This document shows, piece after piece, positions 34,092 through 42,316 of a stretch of 58,292 nt of DNA; position 1 is the first letter of the stretch; the number at the start of each line of letters is the position of its first letter. The stretch lies in contig CAJUBE010000022.1 of the NCBI GenBank assembly GCA_910584725.1, positions 1-58,292 on the forward strand, written 5' to 3'. The DNA is from an uncultured Lachnospiraceae bacterium. GTDB taxonomy: Bacteria > Bacillota > Clostridia > Lachnospirales > Lachnospiraceae. The notes beneath the pieces were generated by a model. That model was not told the origin of the DNA, did not search any database, and saw only the letters and a program-made list of their open reading frames with translations. Made by a program: the position numbers and the translations under genes.

Positions 34092-34108
34092 ATGTGAAGT
34101 GGTCACAT
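34092..34108. promoter_or_regulatory. 17-bp palindrome in the tail-operon leader
   Basis: ATGTGA-N5-TCACAT, perfect 6-bp arms, about 35-50 nt upstream of the first tail-operon gene and between the two divergent units. Shape and size suit a dimeric repressor or activator site (CRP/FNR-like spacing). No regulator in the window is obviously its partner. Confidence 0.5.
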
Positions 34109-34164
34109 TATGTATTTCTCCATTTGCATTTTGATTTTTCTGTTTTTATTTCAAAATTAAATAA

Positions 34165-34178
34165 CGAACGTTTGTTCT
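34165..34178. promoter_or_regulatory. LexA (SOS) box 1
   Basis: CGAACGTTTGTTCT, a GAAC-N4-GTTC match to the Gram-positive LexA/DinR box. It lies 10 nt upstream of the -35 element of the sigma-like gene promoter and also faces the divergent tail operon. Confidence 0.85.
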
Positions 34179-34187
34179 AAAAATGTA

Positions 34188-34216
34188 TTGACAAGACAGA
34201 ACGTGCGTTCTATACT
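34188..34216 (+). promoter_or_regulatory. Sigma-A promoter of the sigma-like/DUF262 unit
   Basis: TTGACA-N17-TATACT, near-consensus. The second LexA box fills most of the spacer and touches the -10 element, so LexA binding would block it. About 75 nt of leader precede the sigma-like start codon. Confidence 0.88.
34198..34211. promoter_or_regulatory. LexA (SOS) box 2
   Basis: AGAACGTGCGTTCT, again GAAC-N4-GTTC, fully inside the promoter spacer and -10. Its centre is 33 bp from that of box 1, about three helical turns, so two LexA dimers could sit on one face of the DNA. Confidence 0.87.
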
Positions 34217-34294
34217 TATCAGTACAAACGACTAACGACGTGACAGAAGATACACGGGATTCGGTAGAATTATAGAAGCAGAGAGGGAAAGCAG

Positions 34295-34852
34295 ATGGAA
34301 GAGATGATGGAAGCGTACTATGAGAACAATGCCGGAAAGCTCCGCAGGATGGTGGAGCGGATACTTTTGAAGTTTGGGAAATTATCGGAGTGGGATCTTG
34401 ACGAGTTCTACTCGCTTGCGAACGAGGTGTTCGCGGATGTCATCGAGCGGTATGACGGCGCGAGGAGCTTTGACGCCTTTTTATATTCCTGCCTTTTTAA
34501 CAGGATCAAGACGGAACTGACGAGAATGAACCGGGAGAAGCGCCGGGCGGACAGGCTTGCGGTCTCGATTGACACCTGTATTGACGAGGAGGAGAATATC
34601 ACGCTGGGAGATATCATTGCGGGAGATTTTTTGATTGAGAGGGAGGTGCTCGAAAAGGGGGAGGAGAAGTTCAGCAGGAGAACAAGGGCGTATTTGAGCA
34701 GACTGTCTAACGTGCAGAGGAATGTTTTATGCATGTGTGCGGACGGCTATTCTTCTGATGAAATCAGGGAGAAGCTGCGAATCAGCAAAAAGCAGTATGC
34801 GGACTGCAGGGCGGCGATTCATTCTTACAGGAATATTTCAGCGTTATTTTAA
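34295..34852 (+). CDS. Small sigma-70-like factor (tail-operon activator candidate)
   Basis: 185 aa. The N-terminal half has a region-2-like pattern (WDLDEFYSLANEVFADVIERYD, then FDAFLYSCLFNRIKTEL). The C-terminal half has a region-4-like helix-turn-helix (LSNVQRNVLCMCADGYSSDEI, then LRISKKQYADCRAAI). It resembles phage late-gene sigma factors such as Xpf of PBSX in size and place. Driven by the LexA-controlled promoter, divergent from the tail operon, and 31 nt from the DUF262 gene. Its target is inferred, most simply the tail-operon promoter in 34060-34165. Confidence 0.78.
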   Translation: MEEMMEAYYENNAGKLRRMVERILLKFGKLSEWDLDEFYSLANEVFADVIERYDGARSFDAFLYSCLFNRIKTELTRMNREKRRADRLAVSIDTCIDEEENITLGDIIAGDFLIEREVLEKGEEKFSRRTRAYLSRLSNVQRNVLCMCADGYSSDEIREKLRISKKQYADCRAAIHSYRNISALF

Positions 34853-34883
34853 GAAGTATGGAAAGGATAAAGGGGGATTTCAG

Positions 34884-36257
34884 ATGGCAAGACCACGGAA
34901 ACAGACTTATACATTGGAGATGTATCTGAAAAAGAATAAAAAAGGCGATATTGACAACAATGCGGATGTGCAGAGAAATTTTGTGTGGAATAAGGAACAG
35001 ATCAACGAGCTGGTGGTCACCGTGCTGACGGACGATTATATTCCGCCCATTATTCTTGGTGAGGAGGAGGACTCGAAGCTGCATATTGTAGACGGCGGCT
35101 GCCGCACGGCCGCTTTGCGGAAATTCAGGGAGATGAACTATAAAATTACTTCCGTTGTGGAAAACGCGCTGATTCCCTATAAGAAAAAGTGCGTGGATGA
35201 GGACGGAAATATCTTATATGAGGATGCCGTATTTGACATCAGAAACAAGACTTTTGAAAAGCTTCCGGTGGAACTGCAGGAGAAATTCGACGAGTATCAG
35301 ATCGAAACCGTCATCCACGAATGCTGTGACAGTTCCCGGATTTCCAAGTATATTAAGCGTTATAACAATCATGTTGCCATGAATCCGGATCAGAGAGCGT
35401 TCACTTATATTGACAAATTTGCAAGCCGTATCCGGAAGCTGGTCGACAGTCAGTTTTTTGTGGATTGCAGCAGCTATACGGAAAAGGAGAGAACCAAGGG
35501 AGCGGTGGAGCGGGTGGTGGTGGAAACGATCATGTGCGCGAATCACTTCGATCACTGGAAGACACAGCCTAAGGCTGCCTGCAAATACCTGAATGAACAT
35601 GCGGCGGAGGAAGAATTTGATCGGCTTGCGGACCGCCTGTGCCGATTGGAGCGCATTGCGACGGATGATATGAAGGAAATTTTTAATAAAAAGGATTCTT
35701 TTATTTTTCTTACGCTTTTCGATAAATTTTCGTGTTATCAGGTGGAGGATAGCAGATTTGCAGAATTTTTAAGGGCATTTCAGACGAATCTCAGAGGGGT
35801 GAGAAAGAACGAGAAAGGGCTGCTTTTTGACGAAATCGACCGGGAACTAAGCACCAAGGACAGGCAGGTAATTGCTGATAAACTCGCTATGCTGGAAGCG
35901 CTGCTCGCAGAGTTTTTACATATTGGCAAGGACGGAGAGCAGCGTGATGGCATGTTGTCTTTTCTGGCGGAAAATCTGGAGATGGACAGGGAAGATATCG
36001 GCGCGGATATGGACTTGTACAATGAGTCATTGGATGTGTTGTTGGACGATACGGTGAAAATCGGTTCCAGACTTCGCAGCGCCGGGAACAGGCCGTCCCT
36101 TCTGGCGATGATGGTTTATTCTTATAAAGAAGATAAGGATCTGGATGAATGGATGGCGGCTTACGCCGGAAAGCATACGGGATATATAACCGACCAGCGA
36201 AAGAATTTTTTACAGATGAAAGCGGATTTTGAGCGGTATTTGAGTGGGAAGGGGTAA
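34884..36257 (+). CDS. DUF262/ParB-like protein
   Basis: 457 aa from the ATG at 34884 (AAAGGGGGAT upstream; a longer open frame overlaps the sigma-like gene). The N-terminal part shows the DUF262 ParB/sulfiredoxin-like pattern: NADVQRNFVWNKEQINELV, DDYIPPIILG, then HIVDGGCRTAALRKF. In most DUF262 proteins the last motif is DGQQR, so the altered DGGCR hints at changed or lost catalysis. DUF262 domains in defence enzymes bind or cleave nucleotides or DNA; here it is co-transcribed with an SOS-controlled sigma-like gene, suggesting control or DNA processing. Convergent with sigG, 19 nt apart. Confidence 0.8.
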   Translation: MARPRKQTYTLEMYLKKNKKGDIDNNADVQRNFVWNKEQINELVVTVLTDDYIPPIILGEEEDSKLHIVDGGCRTAALRKFREMNYKITSVVENALIPYKKKCVDEDGNILYEDAVFDIRNKTFEKLPVELQEKFDEYQIETVIHECCDSSRISKYIKRYNNHVAMNPDQRAFTYIDKFASRIRKLVDSQFFVDCSSYTEKERTKGAVERVVVETIMCANHFDHWKTQPKAACKYLNEHAAEEEFDRLADRLCRLERIATDDMKEIFNKKDSFIFLTLFDKFSCYQVEDSRFAEFLRAFQTNLRGVRKNEKGLLFDEIDRELSTKDRQVIADKLAMLEALLAEFLHIGKDGEQRDGMLSFLAENLEMDREDIGADMDLYNESLDVLLDDTVKIGSRLRSAGNRPSLLAMMVYSYKEDKDLDEWMAAYAGKHTGYITDQRKNFLQMKADFERYLSGKG

Positions 36258-36276
36258 GGGGCCCCTCCCCGGAGAG

Positions 36277-37056
36277 TCACGCTGTCAGGTACAGCCGCAT
36301 GGTCTTAAGCGCGTTCTTTTCCAGCCTTGATACCTGCGCCTGTGAGATGCCGATTTTTTCCGCCACTTCCATCTGTGTCTTTCCCTCAAAGAAGCGCAGG
36401 GAGATAATTTCGTGTTCCCGTTTGGTCAGCTTTTTCATGGCCTCCGTCAAGGAGATGTGCTCCACCCACGTTTCCTCGCCGTTTTTCTTGTCGCTGATCT
36501 GGTCCATCACATAGAGGGTGTCGCCGCCGTCGGTGTAGACGGGCTCGTAGAGACTTAGGGGACTCTGGATGGCGTCCAACGCGTAGACGATATCCTCTTT
36601 GGGGACGCCGATTTCTGTGGCGATTTCCGTGACGGTGGGTTCGCGGGAGTTGGCGCGGGTCAGGTGCTCCTTGGCGTAAATTGCCTTGTAGGCGGTGTCC
36701 TTTAAGGAGCGGGACACGCGTATGGAGTTGGCGTCACGGAGATAACGTCTGATCTCCCCGACGATCATAGGTACGGCATAAGTGCTGAACTTTACGTTGA
36801 GGGAGCTGTCAAAGTTGTCGATTGCTTTAATCAGTCCGACACAGCCGATCTGAAAAAGATCGTCCACATTTTCGCTGCTGGAATGAAACCGTTTGATGAC
36901 GCTTAAGACAAGACGGAGATTGCCGTTGATATATGCCATCCGGGCATCCTGATCGCCTTCTTCGATTTTTTTAAACAATTCCTCTTTTTCCGCGTTTTTT
37001 AAAAGCGGCAGTTTGGCAGTGTTGACGCCGCAGATTTCTACTTTTCCCTGTATCAT
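36277..37056 (-). CDS. sigG: Forespore sigma factor SigG
   Basis: 259 aa from the ATG at 37056 (AAAGGGTGG upstream); the longer frame starts inside the promoter. Sigma region 2 (NGNLRLVLSVIKRF, DDLFQIGCVGLIKAIDNFD), region 3 (PTVTEIATEIGVPKEDIVYAL) and region 4 (LTKREHEIISLRFFEGKTQ, then ISQAQVSRLEKNALK) are complete, and the start MIQGKVEICGVNT is typical of SigG. It directs late forespore transcription. In Bacillus it follows sigE on the same strand; here it is inverted and about 33 kb away, with ylmC still nearby. Confidence 0.95.
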   Translation of the reverse strand: MIQGKVEICGVNTAKLPLLKNAEKEELFKKIEEGDQDARMAYINGNLRLVLSVIKRFHSSSENVDDLFQIGCVGLIKAIDNFDSSLNVKFSTYAVPMIVGEIRRYLRDANSIRVSRSLKDTAYKAIYAKEHLTRANSREPTVTEIATEIGVPKEDIVYALDAIQSPLSLYEPVYTDGGDTLYVMDQISDKKNGEETWVEHISLTEAMKKLTKREHEIISLRFFEGKTQMEVAEKIGISQAQVSRLEKNALKTMRLYLTA

Positions 37057-37110
37057 GACGCTACCACCCTTTCGTGAGGTTTTTTCATTTCTTTCTTTGG
37101 GGTATGTAAC

Positions 37111-37140
37111 AAGCATGTGCGATTCAAAGGAAATTATTCA
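37111..37140 (-). promoter_or_regulatory. Putative sigma-G/sigma-F promoter of sigG
   Basis: On the minus strand, TGAATA and CATGCTT are separated by 17 nt, close to the sigma-G consensus (TGAATA, CATACTA). It sits about 55 nt upstream of the SigG start, fitting the known autoregulation of sigG. Confidence 0.6.
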
Positions 37141-37248
37141 CAAAATCTTAAGAAAAAACGGCGGATAAGATTTTACAAATAAGGAGTTTTTTGATACCAT
37201 AGTCTATGGACAAATTTTAAGACATAAGATAAACGAGGAGTGATAGTT

Positions 37249-38169
37249 ATGGTTTGCAAAAAATGTGGCGCGTCTCTCATGGAGGACGATCAGTTCTGTC
37301 CCGAGTGCGGCGCGAAGGTCATAAGAAAAAAGAAGTGCCCGGAATGTGGGGAGACGCTTCGGGAGGGCACCCGCTTCTGTCCCAGCTGCGGTGCGGAAGT
37401 AGGGGAGGCGCGCCCGGCCAGGCGGGCGGACGCCGAGGAGATACCGAGGAAGAAAACAAATTCAGAGGAACCGCCGAGAAGAAGAGCGGATTCCGAAGAG
37501 CCGCCGAGGCGGAGAGTCGATGCGGAGGAAACGCCCAGGAGAAGAGCCGATTCGGAGGAGGCGCCCAGGAGAAGGCCTAACCCGGATGCGCCGAGAAAGA
37601 AAGCGAATCCGGCTCCGCCCCCGAAAAAACGCCCGGTTCAGGATGAGAGACCCAGAAGGAGAAGAGACTGGGAGGAAGAAGATTGGGACGATGACGATGA
37701 TGACGACGAGGAGAGCGTAGATATTCTGTCTATCATGACGGTTGCCGTCGGCTGTATTCTTCTGGTGATTGTTGCGGTATTAGGTTTCAAGCTGTATCAG
37801 CGGTATGTGCCTAAGGATTATGACAAGGCGGCCGAGGAGCAGGAAGCGGACGGACAGGAAGAGGGAGAGGACGTTTCCGACGGGGCAGAGCAGGAGGACG
37901 GTCAGAGACTGGAAGAGCCGCCCGCGGATTCGGAGGAGGAGACAGAGATTGTGGTTTCCGCCGCCGGCTCCATTGTTGCTACCCACGACGTAAGGATCAG
38001 GGATAACCCGAGTACGGACGGCACCACTGTCATCACGACGGCGAAGCAGGGTGATATCTATGAGTACACGGAGGTTGTGGAGGGCGGTAACTGGTATAAG
38101 ATCATCCTTCCCGACGGGTATGATTACGAATACGGCTACGTCAGCGCCGACTATGTAGAGGAGCAATGA
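37249..38169 (+). CDS. Zinc-ribbon membrane protein with SH3-like domain
   Basis: 306 aa. Two zinc ribbons in tandem at the N-terminus (CKKCGASL..CPECGAKV, then CPECGETL..CPSCGAEV), an Arg/Glu-rich repetitive linker with at least five PRRRADSEE-like units, one membrane helix (about residues 160-185, VAVGCILLVIVAVLGF), an acidic stretch and a C-terminal bacterial SH3 domain (VRIDNPSTDG type, ending YGYVSADYVEE). The SH3 part would sit outside and bind cell wall. Function unknown; the layout is common in Clostridia. Confidence 0.75.
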   Translation: MVCKKCGASLMEDDQFCPECGAKVIRKKKCPECGETLREGTRFCPSCGAEVGEARPARRADAEEIPRKKTNSEEPPRRRADSEEPPRRRVDAEETPRRRADSEEAPRRRPNPDAPRKKANPAPPPKKRPVQDERPRRRRDWEEEDWDDDDDDDEESVDILSIMTVAVGCILLVIVAVLGFKLYQRYVPKDYDKAAEEQEADGQEEGEDVSDGAEQEDGQRLEEPPADSEEETEIVVSAAGSIVATHDVRIRDNPSTDGTTVITTAKQGDIYEYTEVVEGGNWYKIILPDGYDYEYGYVSADYVEEQ

Positions 38170-38252
38170 TCTTTCTTAATACTTAGAACAGTAAGACAGG
38201 AACCTTTTCCGGGCCGGGACATATGATAATAAAAAGCCCGGGGGAGGTTCCT

Positions 38253-38486
38253 ATGCTGTTTTCGGAATTAAAGAAAAAGGAAGTCATCAACCTGAAAAAC
38301 TGTGAGCGGCTCGGAAAAGTGAGTGATTTCGAGTTCGACGAGTGCACGGGACAGATTTTCAAGCTGATTATTCCGGGAGACAGTAAATGGTGCAGTTTTT
38401 TCGGAAGTGAGCCGGATTATGTGATCTGCTATAAAGATATCAAGAAGATCGGGCCGGATATTATTGTGGTTGATATTTGCCTGTAA
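38253..38486 (+). CDS. YlmC/YmxH-family PRC-barrel protein
   Basis: 77 aa, start at MLFSELKKKEVINL. The GRLGKVSDFEFDE-type PRC-barrel pattern (here CERLGKVSDFEFDECTGQ) and length match the sporulation-linked YlmC/YmxH family, thought to bind RNA or protein. In Bacillus ylmC lies just after sigG, so its presence here supports an ancestral sigE-sigG-ylmC order. Confidence 0.82.
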   Translation: MLFSELKKKEVINLKNCERLGKVSDFEFDECTGQIFKLIIPGDSKWCSFFGSEPDYVICYKDIKKIGPDIIVVDICL

Positions 38487-38595
38487 ATGGTTTCCATAAG
38501 ATAGTTGACATAATGACCATTTTATCCTATAATAGTCATATTGAGTGCAGCGTCTGACCGCGCTCAAGTACAGGGGGATAAGGAGGATATCCGGG

Positions 38596-39048
38596 ATGAA
38601 ATGCCCATTTTGTGGTCATGAGAATACGAGAGTTATCGACAGCAGACCGGCGGAGGACAACAGCTCTATCCGCAGACGGCGCGTCTGTGACGAGTGTGAC
38701 AAGCGGTTTACCACTTATGAGAAGGTGGAGACGATACCGCTCATTGTCATAAAGAAGGATAACAACAGGGAGACTTACGACAGAGCGAAGATTGAAGCGG
38801 GTGTGCTGCGGGCCTGCCACAAGCGGCCGATCAGCGCCAACCAGATCAACCAGTTGGTGGACGAGGTGGAGACGGATATCTTTAACCGGGAGGAGAAGGA
38901 AATTCCCAGTCAGGTGATCGGCGAGCTCGTCATGAATAAGCTCAAAGATTTAGAGGCCGTTGCCTATGTCAGATTCGCTTCTGTTTACAGGGAGTTTAAG
39001 GATATCAACACCTTTATGGAAGAACTGAAAAACGTGCTGGACAAATAG
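38596..39048 (+). CDS. nrdR: Transcriptional repressor NrdR
   Basis: 150 aa. Zinc ribbon with C3, C6, C31 and C34 (MKCPFCGHENTRVIDSRP), followed by the ATP-cone domain (IVIKKDNNRETYDRAKIEAG). NrdR senses ATP/dATP and represses ribonucleotide reductase genes. AGGAGGA precedes the ATG; the longer frame has no support. A terminator follows. Confidence 0.96.
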   Translation: MKCPFCGHENTRVIDSRPAEDNSSIRRRRVCDECDKRFTTYEKVETIPLIVIKKDNNRETYDRAKIEAGVLRACHKRPISANQINQLVDEVETDIFNREEKEIPSQVIGELVMNKLKDLEAVAYVRFASVYREFKDINTFMEELKNVLDK

Positions 39049-39057
39049 ACGGCGGAT

Positions 39058-39089
39058 AAAAACACCTTGCGTTATCGTGAGGTGTTTTT
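39058..39089 (+). terminator. Rho-independent terminator after nrdR
   Basis: AAAACACCT pairs with AGGTGTTTT across a 12-nt loop, with a T run at the end. Confidence 0.82.
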
Positions 39090-39126
39090 CGAGCTGCACT
39101 GTGAAATAACCGGAAGGAGTAGGGCA

Positions 39127-39630
39127 ATGGCGGGGCTTACATGCTTTTACCCGGATGTATATCTGGATTCCACATATGAGATTGACTTTGAAGCGTTATA
39201 CCGGGAGGGCTTCCGGGGCGTCATCTTCGATATCGACAATACGCTTGTGCCTCACGACGCGCCTGCTGACGCGCGCAGCATTGCGCTTTTTGAAAGATTG
39301 AGAAACATTGGTTTTGAGAGCGTGCTCCTGTCCAACAACAAGGAACCCCGCGTAAAAATGTTTAATGATCAGATACATACGCATTATATATTTAAAGCAG
39401 GTAAGCCGGGGAAGAAGGGTTATCTGCGGGCTATGGAGCTGATGCAGACAGAGCCGGCCACCACGCTTTTCGTGGGAGATCAGCTCTTTACGGATGTGTG
39501 GGGTGCAAAGCGGGCCGGAATATTAACTTATCTGGTCAAACCGATCTGCCCCAAAGAAGAAATTCAGATTGTATTGAAAAGGCGGCTGGAGCGGATCGTG
39601 TTGTTTTTTTACAGGCATAGGAGGAAATGA
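39127..39630 (+). CDS. YqeG-family HAD phosphatase
   Basis: 167 aa from the ATG at 39127 (AAGGAG upstream). HAD motif I is FDIDNTLVPHD; motif II SNNKEPR and the later VGDQLFTDVWGAKRAG complete the fold. YqeG-type enzymes include phosphatidylglycerophosphate phosphatases; the exact substrate here is not shown. Starts a run with aroE, only 3 nt apart. Confidence 0.88.
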   Translation: MAGLTCFYPDVYLDSTYEIDFEALYREGFRGVIFDIDNTLVPHDAPADARSIALFERLRNIGFESVLLSNNKEPRVKMFNDQIHTHYIFKAGKPGKKGYLRAMELMQTEPATTLFVGDQLFTDVWGAKRAGILTYLVKPICPKEEIQIVLKRRLERIVLFFYRHRRK

Positions 39631-39633
39631 GAG

Positions 39634-40494
39634 ATGGAAATAGACGGCAGGACAAGAATCTGCGGACTGATCGGCAATCCGGTGGAGCATACCCTTTCAC
39701 CGGTGATACATAATACGCTGGCGCAGCGGTTCGGACATAATCTGGTATATGTGCCGTTTCCCGTGGAGGCCGGGCGGGTTGCGGAGGCTGTGGCAGGGGC
39801 GTCGGCGCTGCAGCTTTTGGGTCTCAACGTGACGGTTCCCTATAAAGGAGAGGTGATTCCCTGTCTGTGTGAAGTGGATTCCCTGGCGGCGGCAATCGGC
39901 GCGGTCAACACGCTTGTGGCGGCGCCGGGCGGGTTTAAGGGCTATAATACGGATATGGAAGGGCTTTACCGCGCTATGATGACGGAGGGCATCAGGATTG
40001 CAGACGAGGAGATTATTCTGCTGGGCGCGGGCGGCGCGGCCAGGGCGGTAGCCTATCTGTGTGCCGTGAAGGGGGCAAAGAGGGTTTATCTTTTGAACCG
40101 CTCGGTGGAAAAAGCGCAGAAGGTTGCGGAGGAGGTAAACCGCTCGGCGGAACGGCAGGTAATTTTACCGATGGCTCTTTCGGACTTCGACAGTCTGCCG
40201 GATCGGAAGTTTCTGGCGATACAGGGCACTTCGGTGGGACTGGCGCCGCATGTGGATGATGTTGTGATCGATGAGGTAAAGTTTTACGAAAAGGTACACA
40301 CAGGTTTCGAGTTGATTTACAGTCCGTGGGAGACCCGTTTTATGAAACTGGTGAGGGAGCATGGCGGACAGGCATATAATGGGCTGAAAATGCTTCTCTA
40401 TCAGGGGATCATCGCCTATGAGCTGTGGAACGGGGTAACGGTGTCCGAGGAGGATGCGGATGTGGTTTATGAGAAACTGAGGGAGCATCTGTAG
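39634..40494 (+). CDS. aroE: Shikimate dehydrogenase
   Basis: 286 aa. Reduces 3-dehydroshikimate to shikimate with NADPH. Substrate motif GNPVEHTLSPVIHN at the N-terminus, catalytic Lys in LNVTVPYKGEV, nucleotide-binding LGAGGAARAVAYL. First of three shikimate genes in a row (aroE, aroK, aroQ). AGGAGG precedes the ATG. Confidence 0.95.
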   Translation: MEIDGRTRICGLIGNPVEHTLSPVIHNTLAQRFGHNLVYVPFPVEAGRVAEAVAGASALQLLGLNVTVPYKGEVIPCLCEVDSLAAAIGAVNTLVAAPGGFKGYNTDMEGLYRAMMTEGIRIADEEIILLGAGGAARAVAYLCAVKGAKRVYLLNRSVEKAQKVAEEVNRSAERQVILPMALSDFDSLPDRKFLAIQGTSVGLAPHVDDVVIDEVKFYEKVHTGFELIYSPWETRFMKLVREHGGQAYNGLKMLLYQGIIAYELWNGVTVSEEDADVVYEKLREHL

Positions 40495-40528
40495 TTGTTC
40501 CGGACAGATCAAGTGTACGGAGGATAGC

Positions 40529-40650
40529 GTGAGAAGAACTTCTAAATCACTCGCAGCAAAGGCTGCTTCGCGAAGAAGTTCTAAATCTCACGCAGGAGAA
40601 TGCCCAAAATACGGCATTCTCCGCAATGATTTGAGATTCCGCGGAGCGGA
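40529..40650. repeat. Dispersed hairpin repeat region, copy 2
   Basis: Holds the GGAGAATGCC/GGCATTCTCC hairpin (40595-40622) seen at 11-38, plus two near-direct copies of a GAAGAA-C/G-TTCTAAATC unit (about 40533 and 40573). It lies in the leader between aroE and aroK, where it may attenuate or stabilise the message. Confidence 0.65.
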
Positions 40651-40665
40651 ATCATGGGGGTTAGC

Positions 40666-41172
40666 ATGGAAAATATTATACTGATCGGGTTTATGGGCTG
40701 CGGCAAGTCTACAGTAGGCTTGCGGCTGTCCTACCGCCTGCGGCGGACGATCATAGATACGGATAAGGAAATTGAGAAAGAGGAGCGCAGAACCATATCG
40801 GATATTTTTGCGACAGACGGGGAATCGTATTTCCGGGACAGGGAGACGGCAATCTTACGAAAGTTGAAGGATGACGTAACTAACCAAATTATATCGGTGG
40901 GAGGCGGCCTGCCTGTGCGGGAGGAGAACAGGGCGCTGCTGCATGAGCTGGGACAGGTTTTTTATCTGTGTGCTGAGGGCCGGACAATTTATGAGAGGTT
41001 GAAGGACGATACCACGAGGCCGCTTTTGCAGGTGGACGATCCCCTGACAAGGATAAATTCGCTTATCAAGGAGAGAGATTCCTATTACCGTGCAGCGTCG
41101 GATGTGGTGATCACCGTGGATGACAGGAGCTTTACGGAGATTCTGGACGAGATAGAGAAATTTGTGAAGTAA
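40666..41172 (+). CDS. aroK: Shikimate kinase
   Basis: 168 aa. P-loop GFMGCGKST, shikimate-binding DTDKEIE and GGGLPVREENR motifs, and the lid Arg in DDTTRPLL. Start at the ATG 40666 with GGGGG just upstream; an ATG 12 nt earlier has no ribosome site. Phosphorylates shikimate. Confidence 0.94.
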   Translation: MENIILIGFMGCGKSTVGLRLSYRLRRTIIDTDKEIEKEERRTISDIFATDGESYFRDRETAILRKLKDDVTNQIISVGGGLPVREENRALLHELGQVFYLCAEGRTIYERLKDDTTRPLLQVDDPLTRINSLIKERDSYYRAASDVVITVDDRSFTEILDEIEKFVK

Positions 41173-41221
41173 AAAAACAGCGGAACAGGAAAGGGCGCGC
41201 TTTGGCGTAAGGGTGAGAAGG

Positions 41222-41671
41222 ATGAAATTGCTGGTGATTAACGGGCCGAATTTGAATTTTCTTGGGATTCGGGAAAAGAGTGTGTACGGCACACAGGACT
41301 ACGACTATCTGCTTCAGATGATCGCAGAAAAGGGCGAGGTGACAAGCAGCACCATAGAGGTGTTTCAGAGCAACCATGAGGGGGCGATCATCGACAGGAT
41401 TCAGGATGCCTACTTCGACGGCACCGAGGGGATCGTAATCAATCCGGGGGCGTTTACCCATTACAGCTACGCCATCCGGGACGCGCTGGCGAGCATCACC
41501 GTACCGAAGGTGGAAATTCATATTTCCGACATCACACAGAGGGAGGAGTTCCGCAAAGTATCGGTGACAGCGCCCGTCTGCGATAAACAGATTTACGGGC
41601 AGGGACTGGACGGCTATCTGCAGGCAATCGACTTTATCTTGGATTTTTTAAATAAAGAGGTTGAAAAATAG
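41222..41671 (+). CDS. aroQ: Type II 3-dehydroquinate dehydratase
   Basis: 149 aa. NGPNLNFLGIRE start, catalytic Tyr in VYGTQDYD, NPGAFTHYSYAIRDA and the substrate-binding EIHISDI region are complete. Converts dehydroquinate to dehydroshikimate, the step before AroE. ATG at 41222 preferred; a GTG at 41213 is possible. Confidence 0.95.
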   Translation: MKLLVINGPNLNFLGIREKSVYGTQDYDYLLQMIAEKGEVTSSTIEVFQSNHEGAIIDRIQDAYFDGTEGIVINPGAFTHYSYAIRDALASITVPKVEIHISDITQREEFRKVSVTAPVCDKQIYGQGLDGYLQAIDFILDFLNKEVEK

Positions 41672-41732
41672 ACTTTTTTAGTATAAACTAGAAAAGAATT
41701 ATATTTGTGAAAGCTTAGGAGGAGATAGTCAT

Positions 41733-42290
41733 ATGGTATCAGCGGGTGATTTCAGAAACGGCATTACTGTCGAGATGGAGGGTAATGTTTATCAGATAAT
41801 TGAGTTTCAGCATGTAAAACCGGGCAAAGGCGCAGCTTTTGTCAGAACGAAGCTGAAAAATATCATCAACGGCGGTGTGGTGGAAAAGAGTTTCCGTCCC
41901 ACAGAGAAATTCCCTCAGGCACGTATTGACAGAAAGGACATGCAGTATTTATATTCTGACGGCGACCTGTTCAATTTCATGGACACGGAGACCTACGACC
42001 AGATCGCGTTGAACGCGGAGGCGGTAGGGGACGCTCTGAAATTCGTGAAAGAGAACGAGATGGTTAAGATCTGTTCTTACAACGGCAATGTGTTTGCGAT
42101 AGAGCCGCCGCTGTTTGTAGAGTTGGAGATCACCGATACCGAGCCGGGATTTAAGGGCGATACCGCCACGGGCGCGACGAAGCCCGCGATCGTGGAGACC
42201 GGCGCGAAGGTTATGGTTCCGCTGTTTGTGGAGAACGGTGAGAAAATCAAGATCGACACCAGATCAGGCGAGTATCTGTCCAGAGTATAA
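41733..42290 (+). CDS. efp: Elongation factor P
   Basis: 185 aa, three-domain tRNA-shaped factor that relieves ribosome stalling at polyproline. The loop HVKPGKGAAFVRTKLKN holds the usual modification-site Lys. C-terminal DTRSGEYLSRV is typical. AGGAGGA ribosome site; terminator follows. Confidence 0.97.
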   Translation: MVSAGDFRNGITVEMEGNVYQIIEFQHVKPGKGAAFVRTKLKNIINGGVVEKSFRPTEKFPQARIDRKDMQYLYSDGDLFNFMDTETYDQIALNAEAVGDALKFVKENEMVKICSYNGNVFAIEPPLFVELEITDTEPGFKGDTATGATKPAIVETGAKVMVPLFVENGEKIKIDTRSGEYLSRV

Positions 42291-42316
42291 AAGCACTACA
42301 TTACGTCAAAGCCCAT

